DNA of 64,000 bases from Winogradskyella marina (GTDB taxonomy: Bacteria; Bacteroidota; Bacteroidia; Flavobacteriales; Flavobacteriaceae), in the NCBI RefSeq assembly GCF_015645385.1, contig NZ_JADOET010000004.1:62001-126000 (forward strand), in the 5' to 3' direction. A program made the translations under genes and the position numbers. Shown piece after piece: positions 29,001-38,579 of this stretch. Below the pieces are notes generated by a model. That model saw nothing but the letters and a program-made list of their open reading frames with translations. It was not told the origin of the DNA and did no database searches. Numbering within the stretch: the stretch's first letter is position 1; each line of letters begins with the position of its first letter.

Positions 29001-29657
29001 TTAAATAATCTTTAATTCCTTAAAGTCAACAATAAATTCTTGTGGCAAATTTTGAGAATTAGTGTACTTATAAGCTTCAAAGTGAATATTCTTTCCGTTA
29101 TCTATTAGCGCTACGCTCTTCCATCCTAAAGCGTTTGGAGCAATAAAATCTTTCTTTAAATTATCAGCAATGTAATAATATTCAGTTCCAGATATTGCCT
29201 TTTCGATAGCCTCAAAATTAGATAAATTTGGTTTTTCAGATCCAATCTCTTCGGAAATTATAATTTTATCTAAATAATTTAAAATACCTAAACTATTTAA
29301 CTTTGCTCTTTGTGTTACTGAACGACCATCTGTAACTATTGCTATTTTTCCTTTTTTAGATTTTATAGCATCAAAAACATTTAATACACTATCAAACAAT
29401 TGAATATCAGGCTGATGATTCCTGTACTTTTCAATAAGCTGACCTATTTCTATATTATAAGTATTAGCAACAAATTCAAAGACGTTAACTTTACATCTAT
29501 AGAGAGAAAACATTTTAGAATATAAGGCTTTCCAATTCTCAGGTTCTACGGATTCCGCGATTGCCTTATAGGCAGATTTTAAGAAATCTAATTCATTATA
29601 TAAGGTATCGTCTAAATCAAAAACTATTACTGTACTATAATCAACCTTTATATCCAT
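29001..29657 (-). CDS. HAD-family hydrolase
   Basis: This 218-residue protein has HAD motif I VFDLDDTLYNE, a cap domain, motif II IVTDGRS, and motif III/IV with SEEIGSEKPN and YIADNLKKDF. It should be a soluble phosphatase. Its start overlaps the end of the ATP-grasp gene by 17 nt, and its stop lies 3 nt from the stop of the convergent PglC-like gene. Together with the ATP-grasp enzyme it may process a sugar or amino-acid precursor; the substrate is unknown. Confidence 0.85.
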   Translation of the reverse strand: MDIKVDYSTVIVFDLDDTLYNELDFLKSAYKAIAESVEPENWKALYSKMFSLYRCKVNVFEFVANTYNIEIGQLIEKYRNHQPDIQLFDSVLNVFDAIKSKKGKIAIVTDGRSVTQRAKLNSLGILNYLDKIIISEEIGSEKPNLSNFEAIEKAISGTEYYYIADNLKKDFIAPNALGWKSVALIDNGKNIHFEAYKYTNSQNLPQEFIVDFKELKII

Positions 29658-30612
29658 GTACTAAAATTTCATCATCATAACGAATCATTAATAAATCCTT
29701 TTCCCACACATCAAATTTTTCTTCAATGCTTTTTCCTAGTAGATATTCTTCAATTATCCATTTTGTAAAATTAGCACCAGATAAATATGATAAGGGATAC
29801 CCACCACCAAATCTAGGATTTATTTCAATGGCATAAATTTTTTGATTATCATTTTTATTTAAAAAAAACTGAGCTGTAAGACAGCCCACCGCACCTTCAA
29901 TTTTCTTTAAGTTTTCCTTTATATAATCTACTAATGAATTACTAACAGTCAGCGCTTTATAAACCTCACCATCCCTTACCTCTAGTCTTTTTCTAGGTAC
30001 TACACATCTTAAATCATGATCTTTATTATAATATAAATCACATGTGTATTCATCAAAATCATCATGATCTAAATACTCTAAAAACATCAATTTATTATTT
30101 GCGAAATGATATTCTGTTAAGTCCTCTTTTGATCTTATTACATAAGTATCCACACTCCTGCTACCATCAACTGGCTTTATAAAAAGAGGTAGTTTATAAT
30201 TTTCCTTGGGGTATTCTTTTGCAACTTTAACTTTATGAGTTTCAAAAAACTTATGTATGACACGCTTATTTCTACACTTTGAAACAAAATCAACTGATGA
30301 AATTACAACCTCAATTCCTTCTTGCTTAAATTTATCTCTATGTTCAGCAAGCTGAAGTAATTCAGTATCTATAGTTGGAACAACTAAACTAATTTTATAA
30401 TTTTTACAAAAATCAAATAGTACGTCAATATAATCAGTAGCACCTAATATGGGGACTTTAAAAAACCCATCGGCAATCTGACAAGCAGCTGATAACATAG
30501 GATTTGCATCTGAAGCATACACCTCACCTTTTAAGTCTAATTTTTTTAATTCTTTTTGAAATGACCTTACCAGTGAAACTCTTCTCCCAGCTGAAGTTAT
30601 TAAGATATTCAT
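29641..30612 (-). CDS. ATP-grasp ligase (CarB-like)
   Basis: This 323-residue protein has an N-terminal LITSAGRRVSLVRSFQKEL motif, a central lid region with PLFIKPVDGSRSVDTYVI and the metal-binding end IYAIEINPRFGGGYPLSYLSGAN. That is the ATP-grasp architecture, which usually joins a carboxylate to an amine through an acyl phosphate. In glycan loci such enzymes may attach an amino acid to an amino sugar. It is translated with the downstream HAD gene on the strand opposite to the cluster. Confidence 0.87.
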   Translation of the reverse strand: MNILITSAGRRVSLVRSFQKELKKLDLKGEVYASDANPMLSAACQIADGFFKVPILGATDYIDVLFDFCKNYKISLVVPTIDTELLQLAEHRDKFKQEGIEVVISSVDFVSKCRNKRVIHKFFETHKVKVAKEYPKENYKLPLFIKPVDGSRSVDTYVIRSKEDLTEYHFANNKLMFLEYLDHDDFDEYTCDLYYNKDHDLRCVVPRKRLEVRDGEVYKALTVSNSLVDYIKENLKKIEGAVGCLTAQFFLNKNDNQKIYAIEINPRFGGGYPLSYLSGANFTKWIIEEYLLGKSIEEKFDVWEKDLLMIRYDDEILVHGYKG

Positions 30613-31004
30613 TCAAATAATTTAAGTTAACATTTAAGCATTTTAACTTTATCAGGTTATAAATATAGTGTAGTTCGTACTATTTTTATTCCATAAATCG
30701 TATAAAGTCTATAAATTAGTAGATATATTAACTGTAAATAATAAAATCATACACAATTAAAGAACTAGCATCCCCAATTTATTAATAATAGGCAAGTTAA
30801 ATAACATTATTACAAACAAACAGCATTCAATCCATTTAAATATTTTTTTCACAAAAAAGAACGTAAATATTTACAGTTTATCGGTTTAATTTGGGTCGTA
30901 CCATTATAAAAAGCATATTTACTTTTTAATTAGATCGTGTCCCAGATCCCTCTATTGACATGAAATTGAATAGTAATTTACTAATTACTTAACAATTTTT
31001 ACGT
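30613..31004. other. Divergent intergenic region (392 nt)
   Basis: This region should carry the promoter of the ATP-grasp/HAD pair and that of the pglE-capD-wza-wzc operon. It is AT-rich with no frame of note and no hairpin followed by a T-run. Confidence 0.45.
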
Positions 31005-32132
31005 ATGAAACCTAAAATATGGCTTTCCGCACCACATATGAGTGGTAATGAATTACCTTTTATTAATGAAGCTTTCAATTCAAATTGGGTGGCTCCATTA
31101 GGCCCTAATGTTAATGGATTTGAAAACGATTTACAGTCTTACCTTATGGAGGATAGATATGTTGCAGCATTGGCATCTGGTACTTCTGCATTACATTTAA
31201 GTCTTATTTTATTAGGCGTTGATTATGGTGATGAAGTTATTTGTCAAAGTAAAACGTTTTCTGCATCTGCTAACCCTATAATTTACCAAGGAGCTACTCC
31301 TGTTTTTGTAGATAGCGAAAAAGATACATGGAATATGTGTCCTATACAACTAGAAATAGCCATCAAAGATAGAGTAGCAAAAGGCAGAAAACCCAAGGCT
31401 ATAATTGCTGTACACCTATATGGTATGCCTTATAACGTTGACGAAATTACTAAGGTTGCTTTAAAATATAATATTCCTATTGTAGAAGACAGTGCTGAAT
31501 CGTTAGGAAGTCAATATAATGGTAGGAATTGTGGAACATTTGGTGATTTTTCAATATTATCTTTTAACGGCAATAAAATTATAACCACTTCTGGTGGTGG
31601 CGCTCTTGTTACAAAAAGCTTAAAACTTAAAGAAAAAGCAGTTTTCTTGGCAACACAAGCTAGAGATAACGCTCCTCACTATTTACATTCAGAGATTGGT
31701 TATAATTACCGAATGTCTAACATTGTTGCAGGTATTGGCCGTGGACAAATGACAATTTTAGATAGTCATGTTGCAAAACGACGTTCTAATTATCAGTTAT
31801 ACTCAAACTCCCTAAAACATATTGACAAAATCACGTTTCTTAATGAACCTGAAGGTTATTTTTCAAACCGCTGGCTATCTTGTATTCTTTTAGATTCTGA
31901 AAATACACGTGAAGGGTTAAGATTAGCACTAGAAAAAGAAAATATTGAATCTAGACCATTATGGAAACCGATGCATCAACAGCCAATTTTTAAAAAATAC
32001 CCTAGCTATCTTAATGGTGTTTCTGATGCGTTATTTAACAAAGGTTTATGTTTGCCAAGTGGCTCAAACCTTACTAATAATGAATTAGAAAGAGTTATTT
32101 CTACAATAAAAGCGTATTTTGTAACATGTTAA
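31005..32132 (+). CDS. PglE-like DegT/DnrJ/EryC1 aminotransferase
   Basis: This 375-residue PLP enzyme has the DegT-family signatures ALASGTSALHLSLILLG, VEDSAESLGSQYNG and the PLP-binding Lys191 in SFNGNKIITTSGGG. The N-terminal KIWLSAPHMSGNE is typical of enzymes that aminate UDP-4-keto-6-deoxy-GlcNAc, such as PglE. The next gene would make that keto sugar, and overlaps it by 7 nt. No PglD-like acetyltransferase was found in the window. Confidence 0.9.
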   Translation: MKPKIWLSAPHMSGNELPFINEAFNSNWVAPLGPNVNGFENDLQSYLMEDRYVAALASGTSALHLSLILLGVDYGDEVICQSKTFSASANPIIYQGATPVFVDSEKDTWNMCPIQLEIAIKDRVAKGRKPKAIIAVHLYGMPYNVDEITKVALKYNIPIVEDSAESLGSQYNGRNCGTFGDFSILSFNGNKIITTSGGGALVTKSLKLKEKAVFLATQARDNAPHYLHSEIGYNYRMSNIVAGIGRGQMTILDSHVAKRRSNYQLYSNSLKHIDKITFLNEPEGYFSNRWLSCILLDSENTREGLRLALEKENIESRPLWKPMHQQPIFKKYPSYLNGVSDALFNKGLCLPSGSNLTNNELERVISTIKAYFVTC

Positions 32133-34021
32133 CTAAACTATTAGATAAAATATCGAAAAAATATGCTTCAAAATGGCTTGTGCTATTATTTGATGTCGTG
32201 ATTGTAATAGCTTCATTTTTCCTAGCATATTTAATTCGATTTAATTTTCAAATAGAGTTTGACTTTATCGACCTTTTAAATCAAATTCCATATGTGGCAA
32301 TTGTTGCTGCAATTAGTTTTATTGCTGTTGGCTCTTACAAAGGAGTTGTTAGATTTACAGGATTCAAAGACATTGTAAATATTATTATTGGCGCAAATAT
32401 TTTAGCAACAATTCTAATTTTCTGTACTTTTTTAAGTCGAAAGACATTAGGTAATGATAGTATTTTCAATATTTCGGGTTCAATTATTTACATCAATTTA
32501 CTTTTAAACATCTTGTTCCTTATAGGCGCAAAACTATTCATAAAATCAATATACAACCATATCACCCAAGACTTTAAGTCAGTTTCAAAGGTCCTGATTT
32601 TTGGAGCTGGTAGTTCCGGAATGTTAACCTACGATGCTATACAAAATGACACTAAAAGTGGCTTTGAAGTTGTTGGTTTTATTGATGATGATGAACGTAA
32701 AATTGGCAAGAAAATAAACTTGTTAAAAGTCTATGGTATAGAATCTATTGATGAAAGTTTCATTAAAAGAAAAAATATTGAAGACGTTATAATTTCAATT
32801 CAAAACATAGATCCTACAAGATTACTTCAAATTACAGGAAACCTTTTTTCATTAGGTCTAAAAGTAAAAATAGTTCCTCCTGTTCAAAGCTGGATTGATG
32901 GTGACTTAAGTGTTGGACAGATAAAAGAAGTTAAAATTGAAGACCTATTAGGAAGAGATCCAATTAATATAAAAAACCCAGATCTTGAGGACTTATATAA
33001 TAACAAAGTAATTCTGATAACTGGTGCTGCTGGTTCAATAGGAAGTGAGATTTGCAGAAAAGTTAGTCTCTATAATTATAAAAAATTAATCTTAGTTGAT
33101 AATGCAGAATCTGCACTTTATGATATTCAACAAGAATTTAGACAACAAGGTCTAGAAAACGTAGAAGCTATAGTTGCAGATGTTCGTAACAGAAGTAGAA
33201 TAGATCAAATATTCGATAATTATAAACCTAAAGTAATTTTTCATGCTGCTGCATACAAACACGTTCCTTTAATGGAAAACAATCCATTTGAAGCCGTTAG
33301 TGTAAATATTGGAGGCACAAAAAATGTTGCAGATATCGCAGTAAAACATAGTGTTGACAAGTTTGTTTTAATTTCCACCGACAAAGCAGTAAACCCAACA
33401 AATGTAATGGGAGCTACAAAACGTATAGCCGAACTTTATGTCACCTGCTTAAAAGGAAAAGGTCATACAAAATTCATTACCACTAGATTTGGAAACGTAT
33501 TAGGCTCTAATGGATCTGTAATTCCGTTATTTAAAAAACAAATTGAAAAAGGAGGACCGTTAACAGTTACTCATAAGGATATCACACGCTATTTTATGAC
33601 AATTCCAGAAGCTTGTCAATTAGTAATAGAAGCTGCAGCCATGGGTAATGGTGGAGAGATTTTCGTCTTTGATATGGGAGAGCCTATAAAGATTTTTAAT
33701 CTTGCTACTAATATGATTATTTTATCCGGCTTACGCTACCCTGAAGATATTGACATAAAAATCACAGGTTTAAGACCTGGTGAAAAAATTTATGAAGAAC
33801 TTTTAGCCGATGGGGAAAACACAAAAAAAACCTATCATGATAAAATTATGATTGCAAAATCAAGGCATATTGATATCGATAGTACTGAAAAACAGATTAA
33901 TAAACTAACCGCTGTAAATTCTTTAACACAACCATTAGAAATTGTATCTTCGATAAAGCATTTAATTCCAGAATATATCTCAAACAATTCTACTTACGAA
34001 GTTTTAGATATTAAAAAATAA
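32126..34021 (+). CDS. PglF/WbpM/CapD-like nucleotide-sugar 4,6-dehydratase
   Basis: This 631-residue protein has four N-terminal membrane segments (about residues 18-145), a first Rossmann fold with LIFGAGSSGMLTYDAI, and a second catalytic fold with LITGAAGSIGSEICRKV. The active-site STDKAVNPTNVMGATKR has Met where most SDR enzymes have Tyr, as in the SMK-type dehydratases of this family. It should convert UDP-GlcNAc to its 4-keto-6-deoxy form for the preceding aminotransferase. Confidence 0.93.
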   Translation: MLTKLLDKISKKYASKWLVLLFDVVIVIASFFLAYLIRFNFQIEFDFIDLLNQIPYVAIVAAISFIAVGSYKGVVRFTGFKDIVNIIIGANILATILIFCTFLSRKTLGNDSIFNISGSIIYINLLLNILFLIGAKLFIKSIYNHITQDFKSVSKVLIFGAGSSGMLTYDAIQNDTKSGFEVVGFIDDDERKIGKKINLLKVYGIESIDESFIKRKNIEDVIISIQNIDPTRLLQITGNLFSLGLKVKIVPPVQSWIDGDLSVGQIKEVKIEDLLGRDPINIKNPDLEDLYNNKVILITGAAGSIGSEICRKVSLYNYKKLILVDNAESALYDIQQEFRQQGLENVEAIVADVRNRSRIDQIFDNYKPKVIFHAAAYKHVPLMENNPFEAVSVNIGGTKNVADIAVKHSVDKFVLISTDKAVNPTNVMGATKRIAELYVTCLKGKGHTKFITTRFGNVLGSNGSVIPLFKKQIEKGGPLTVTHKDITRYFMTIPEACQLVIEAAAMGNGGEIFVFDMGEPIKIFNLATNMIILSGLRYPEDIDIKITGLRPGEKIYEELLADGENTKKTYHDKIMIAKSRHIDIDSTEKQINKLTAVNSLTQPLEIVSSIKHLIPEYISNNSTYEVLDIKK

Positions 34022-34056
34022 TTATCACTTTTATCAAACTTATAACAACTACTTAT

Positions 34057-34833
34057 ATGAAACCACGTATTCTAATTATTTCTATACTAGCACTAATTAT
34101 AGCGACATCATGTAGCTCACGAAAAGACTTTATCTACTTTCAAGATGAGCCGCTTTCAGAAGGTCAATTATCTCCTGAACCAACAGAAATTATTTACAAA
34201 CCAGACGATATTTTAACAATTAACGTAACGGCATTAGATCCAGCGACTGTTATGCCTTTTAATTTACCTGTGGTTTCACATAACACATCAAATTTAACAA
34301 GTGCCCAAGGAAGTTTAACGCAACAAACTTATTTAATTGATTATAATGGAAATATTGAATTTCCGGTTTTTGGAACACTAAAGGTTGAAGGGCTTACACG
34401 ATCAGAATTAACTACTTTATTAACTGACCGTATTAGTACAATGGCAAAGGATCCAATTGTGAATGTAAGATTAGCAAATTTTACAATTACAGTACTTGGA
34501 GAGGTTTCTAATCCAGGCACATTTACAATGCAAGATGAAAGAGTCACTATTTTAGAAGCACTAGGTTACGCAAATGATTTAACCATTTTCGGAAAAAGAA
34601 AAACCGTTAAATTAATACGAGAAGTTGAAGGGAAAAAGAAATTTGCTAATATCGACTTAACCTCAATTAACTCCGTAAATTCTCCTGTTTATTACTTACA
34701 ACAAAATGATGTAATATATGTAGAACCAAACAACGCTAAAATACGCTCGTCTACTTATAATCAAAATAACAGTGTATTGATTTCTGCTATTGGAACACTT
34801 ACTACCATTATTGCCGTATTTTTAATAAGATAA
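34057..34833 (+). CDS. Wza-like polysaccharide export lipoprotein
   Basis: This 258-residue protein has a lipoprotein signal peptide (ISILALIIATSC, lipobox Cys19), then the export domain (IIYKPDDILTINVTALDP) and a SLBB-like domain (VTVLGEVSNPGTFTMQD). A C-terminal hydrophobic segment (SVLISAIGTLTTIIAVFLI) is probably the outer-membrane helix. It should form the outer-membrane channel of the polysaccharide exporter, partnered by the Wzc-like protein encoded 12 nt downstream. Confidence 0.92.
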   Translation: MKPRILIISILALIIATSCSSRKDFIYFQDEPLSEGQLSPEPTEIIYKPDDILTINVTALDPATVMPFNLPVVSHNTSNLTSAQGSLTQQTYLIDYNGNIEFPVFGTLKVEGLTRSELTTLLTDRISTMAKDPIVNVRLANFTITVLGEVSNPGTFTMQDERVTILEALGYANDLTIFGKRKTVKLIREVEGKKKFANIDLTSINSVNSPVYYLQQNDVIYVEPNNAKIRSSTYNQNNSVLISAIGTLTTIIAVFLIR

Positions 34834-34845
34834 TTATAGTTAAAT

Positions 34846-37212
34846 ATGGAGTCTAAAAATAGTTTATCAACGAAAGCGCTAAAAAAAACGTTGAATTTAT
34901 ACCTTTCTCGGTGGAAGTTAATTGCTTTTTTTTGCATTATAGCCGTATCTCTAGCATTTATACATTTACGCTATTCAACCTCTCAATATAACGCATCTGC
35001 TACAATACGAATTAAAGATGATAAGGAATCTCAAAAACTCCCGAGTTTAGCTGAATTAAGTGGCAGTAGTCTTCTATCTAGTAAATCGAAAGCTATACAA
35101 GATGAGATTGCTATTTTAACTTCAAGGACATTAATTTCTAGAATAGTTAAGGACCTAAAACTTAACATTACATACTTTGAACAAGGTAAAATAAAGGAAC
35201 AAGAAATATATGAAAACCCTCCAATTAAGCTAAATTTTTTCGTTAACGATACGGTTATACATAAAATTGACACAACGCTTTTTATTAAAATAAAATCCCC
35301 ATCAGAATTTTTAATGTTTAAAGATGACGGAAAATCGCTTATGGATCGTGATATTACTCAAGGCATATCATATTCTTTTGGTGATCGTATAAAAACAAGC
35401 TTTGGTGATGTTGTAATTGTTCCGAATAGTGGAAAACACAGCCCAAAGATAGGTAGTAATTTAAGAGTATCAATTAAACGTATTTCTTCTATTATTGGAA
35501 GGTATAAATCAAACCTTTCAATCTCGACAAATGACGAATCTAGTGTAGTAAAACTAGGGCTTCGAGATAATATCCCTAAAAGAGCAATTGATATATTAAA
35601 CCAAATAATCAAAGAATATAACAATGATGTTATAACAGATAAAGAAGAGGTTGTAAAAGTCACGTCCGACTTTATTAATAACCGATTAGAATTAGTATTT
35701 AAAGAATTAGAAGAGGTCGACTTTACTGCAGAACAACTTCAAAAACGTAATAACTTAACAGCTTTGGCTTCTCAGGCAGATATTTATTTAAAAAGTGAAA
35801 GACAAACTGAATCCCAAATAAACAATACCACCAATAATATACAGTTAATTGATTACATGCAACAGGAATTAAAAGAAAAGAATAAAAATTCTGACCTTTT
35901 ACCCTCAGTTGGATTATCCGACGGAAACATTGCTCAAGTCACAAAAAACCACAACGAATTAGTCGCAGAACGAGATAAACTATTAAAAAACTCTACTGAA
36001 AGTAACCCTGTAGTTATTAATTTAAACAATCAAATTAATGCCTTAAAAGAAAATTTATCGAGCTCACTTGACAACATGAGAAAATCAAGTGAAATAACAC
36101 TCAACAATTTAAATCAAGAAGACGCAAGGATTCGAGGTCAGCTGTATGCTGCTCCAACAAAACAAAGACAACTCAGAGATATTGAACGCCAGCAGAGCAT
36201 TAAAGAATCACTTTACTTATATTTATTAGAAAAACGAGAAGAGACAGCGATTACGCTTGGCATGTTCACACCTAATGCAAAAGTTATAGATTCAGCATAT
36301 TCTTCTCAAATCCCAGTTGCACCAAACAGAATGCTTACCTATTTAGGAGCACTTCTTTTTGGCTTAGGTATTCCTATAGGATTTATTTATACTAAAGACC
36401 TTCTCGACACAAAAATCTATGATAAAGACGACCTTCTAGATGTGGTGAACATTCCGTATATAGGTGACATACCGTTAACGAGTAAGAAAACCAAGCTAAT
36501 TACTAAGGTGGACTATTCTCCGAAGGCTGAAGCATTCAGGATTATTAGATCTAACATTGATTTCTTGTTAAAAAACAATGACTCTAAAACTAAAAAAGTA
36601 TTTATTACATCCACAAGAGCTCAAGAAGGTAAGTCGCACACAAGCACCAACTTAGCTTCATCAATTTCGTTTTCAGAAAAATCTGTACTGCTAATTGAAA
36701 TGGATATCCGAGTTCCGAAAATAATGCAATACCTTAATGAAAAACCAACATCAAAGATTGGTTTATCAGACTATATTGCCAACAAATCAATCAAGCCAAA
36801 TGAAATAGTCAATAAATTAAAAACCAACACTTATTTAGATATTATTCCTTCGGGTTCCATCCCACCAAACCCTTCCGAATTATTAATGAGTGATAGAATT
36901 AAAGATTTATTTGATTATTTCGAAGGTAAATATGATTATATAATCGTAGATACTTCAGCTGTAGGCTTAGTAAGCGATACCATGTTAATCTCAAAATTTG
37001 CAGATATGTTTATTTACGTCGTTGGCGCAAATAACGTTGATAAAAGACAATTATCAGCAGTTGCTAAACCACTTTATGACGATAACAGACTACCTAATAT
37101 GAATATGCTATTAAACGGAACTGATTTTGATAAAAAAGGCTACGGCTACGGTTACGGTTATGGGGACAACCCTCATAAAAAGAAGAAATGGTATCAATTT
37201 GGCAAAGCTTAA
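34846..37212 (+). CDS. Wzc-like polysaccharide co-polymerase and tyrosine autokinase
   Basis: This 788-residue protein has two membrane segments (about residues 24-42 and 488-510) flanking a long periplasmic region with coiled-coil and Wzz/GNVR-type features (AAPTKQRQLRDIERQQ). The C-terminal cytoplasmic kinase has Walker A (TRAQEGKSHTSTNLA), Walker A' (VLLIEMDIRVPK) and Walker B (YDYIIVDTSAVGLVSD). The tail carries a YGYGYGYGD tyrosine cluster for autophosphorylation. It should control chain length and export together with Wza. It is the last gene of its operon. Confidence 0.93.
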   Translation: MESKNSLSTKALKKTLNLYLSRWKLIAFFCIIAVSLAFIHLRYSTSQYNASATIRIKDDKESQKLPSLAELSGSSLLSSKSKAIQDEIAILTSRTLISRIVKDLKLNITYFEQGKIKEQEIYENPPIKLNFFVNDTVIHKIDTTLFIKIKSPSEFLMFKDDGKSLMDRDITQGISYSFGDRIKTSFGDVVIVPNSGKHSPKIGSNLRVSIKRISSIIGRYKSNLSISTNDESSVVKLGLRDNIPKRAIDILNQIIKEYNNDVITDKEEVVKVTSDFINNRLELVFKELEEVDFTAEQLQKRNNLTALASQADIYLKSERQTESQINNTTNNIQLIDYMQQELKEKNKNSDLLPSVGLSDGNIAQVTKNHNELVAERDKLLKNSTESNPVVINLNNQINALKENLSSSLDNMRKSSEITLNNLNQEDARIRGQLYAAPTKQRQLRDIERQQSIKESLYLYLLEKREETAITLGMFTPNAKVIDSAYSSQIPVAPNRMLTYLGALLFGLGIPIGFIYTKDLLDTKIYDKDDLLDVVNIPYIGDIPLTSKKTKLITKVDYSPKAEAFRIIRSNIDFLLKNNDSKTKKVFITSTRAQEGKSHTSTNLASSISFSEKSVLLIEMDIRVPKIMQYLNEKPTSKIGLSDYIANKSIKPNEIVNKLKTNTYLDIIPSGSIPPNPSELLMSDRIKDLFDYFEGKYDYIIVDTSAVGLVSDTMLISKFADMFIYVVGANNVDKRQLSAVAKPLYDDNRLPNMNMLLNGTDFDKKGYGYGYGYGDNPHKKKKWYQFGKA

Positions 37213-37306
37213 ATAAGTCGCTTTTAATACTAATAACTAAATCCACTATATATAATTATGGTGAATTTTTAAATTTAATTCTAAATAGAAACAATTCAAA
37301 AAATAA

Positions 37307-38479
37307 CTACAACTTCCGTCTACGCCTTTCAGATTTTAATAACGACAACTCCCTACTCGTCTGTCCAGCTACTGAGGTGTTCTCTTCTGCTCTTCTAATT
37401 AAATAAGGCATTACATCCTTTACTGGGCCAAAAGGAATATATTTTGCAACATTATAACCTTGAGCTGCCAAATTAAAACTAATATGATCACTCATACCAT
37501 ACAACTGGCCAAACCATACATTATTATCTTTTTTAGAAATGTTTTTGGTTTCCATCAAGTCCATAGCCAAATAACAACTCGCTTCATTATGAGTTCCTAT
37601 AAAAACCGAAATATCTGTTAAATTATTAAGAATGTAATTAAGCGCATCATTAAAATTATCATCGGTTGCTTTTTTGTTTTCGCAAATTGGAGAGTCATAT
37701 CCTTTATCCAGTGCTCTTTCTCGTTCTTTTTCCATGTAAGCGCCACGAACAATTTTCATTCCAATTTTAAAACCGTTAGACCTAGCTCGTTGATGCAGAG
37801 CTTTTAAATACTCTAAACGATCCCAGCGGTATAATTGTAACGTATTATAAACAATGGGAACATCCTTATTATAGCGCAACATCATTTCTTCTACTAAATC
37901 ATCAGCAGCATCTTGCATCCAGCTTTCCTCACCATCAATTAAAACTTCAACGTCTTTTTCTTTAGCAAGCTTACAAACGGTATCAAATCGATTTACTATT
38001 CTATCCCACTCCGCCTCTTCTTCAGCTGTTAACTTTTGTCCCTCTGTTTTTTTTTGATACAACAAAAACCGTCCAAAACCAGAAGGTTTAAAAACAACAA
38101 TAGGCATAGCTTCTCTGTCATCACAAAAATGAATGATTTTCAATATTTTCTCAAGTGCATTGTCAAATTGATTTTCCTCAGCCTTACCCTCAACAGAATA
38201 ATCTAAAACAGAACTAACACCTTCTGTGTATAAATTATCTATTACCGACAAACAATCTTCTTCATTAACACCACCACAAAAATGATCAAAAACTGTAGCT
38301 CTAATTAATTTCTCTACTGGCAAGTGTGCTTTTAAAGCAAACCTCGTTGCTACAGTACCAATTCTAACCAATGGTTCTGAAGAAATCATTTTAAACAAAA
38401 AATAGGCACGCTCTAATTCTGAATCAGATTTTAAAGTAAATGCCGTACCTGTATCCTCAAAAAGGGAGCGATTTATCAT
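37307..38479 (-). CDS. Proline dehydrogenase
   Basis: This 390-residue protein has the PutA-type (beta/alpha)8 barrel with VVFKPSGFGRFLLYQ, LIDGEESWMQDAADDL, MKIVRGAYMEKERERA, FIGTHNEAS and the C-terminal YLIRRAEENTSVAGQT region, which holds the conserved arginines binding proline. It oxidises proline to pyrroline-5-carboxylate with FAD. It is a single-domain enzyme, and the P5C dehydrogenase must be elsewhere. It is divergent from aroB, 100 nt apart. Confidence 0.92.
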   Translation of the reverse strand: MINRSLFEDTGTAFTLKSDSELERAYFLFKMISSEPLVRIGTVATRFALKAHLPVEKLIRATVFDHFCGGVNEEDCLSVIDNLYTEGVSSVLDYSVEGKAEENQFDNALEKILKIIHFCDDREAMPIVVFKPSGFGRFLLYQKKTEGQKLTAEEEAEWDRIVNRFDTVCKLAKEKDVEVLIDGEESWMQDAADDLVEEMMLRYNKDVPIVYNTLQLYRWDRLEYLKALHQRARSNGFKIGMKIVRGAYMEKERERALDKGYDSPICENKKATDDNFNDALNYILNNLTDISVFIGTHNEASCYLAMDLMETKNISKKDNNVWFGQLYGMSDHISFNLAAQGYNVAKYIPFGPVKDVMPYLIRRAEENTSVAGQTSRELSLLKSERRRRKL

Positions 38480-38498
38480 TAGCTAAAGAATATAAATG

Positions 38499-38506
38499 CA
38501 AATATA
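38499..38506 (-). promoter_or_regulatory. Possible -7 promoter element of the proline dehydrogenase gene
   Basis: The minus strand reads TATATTTG, a match to the Bacteroidota -7 element TAnnTTTG, 20 nt upstream of the ATG at 38479. No good -33 TTTG was found at the usual distance. Confidence 0.35.
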
Positions 38507-38579
38507 TTTATTATAGTCTTACTTTTTTTTCTAAAAAGGAAGTATTTTCACATCATATTTTTCGCTTATAAATTTTATT

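Noticed and set aside
34846..37212. Walker motifs of the Wzc-like protein (EMD and DTSAVG) looking atypical
   Set aside because: I recall such variants from other Bacteroidota Wzc proteins, so I do not treat them as a defect.
37188..37406. A 72-codon plus-strand frame after wzc
   Set aside because: It begins inside wzc and runs across the end of the convergent proline dehydrogenase gene; the product is low in complexity and lacks motifs.
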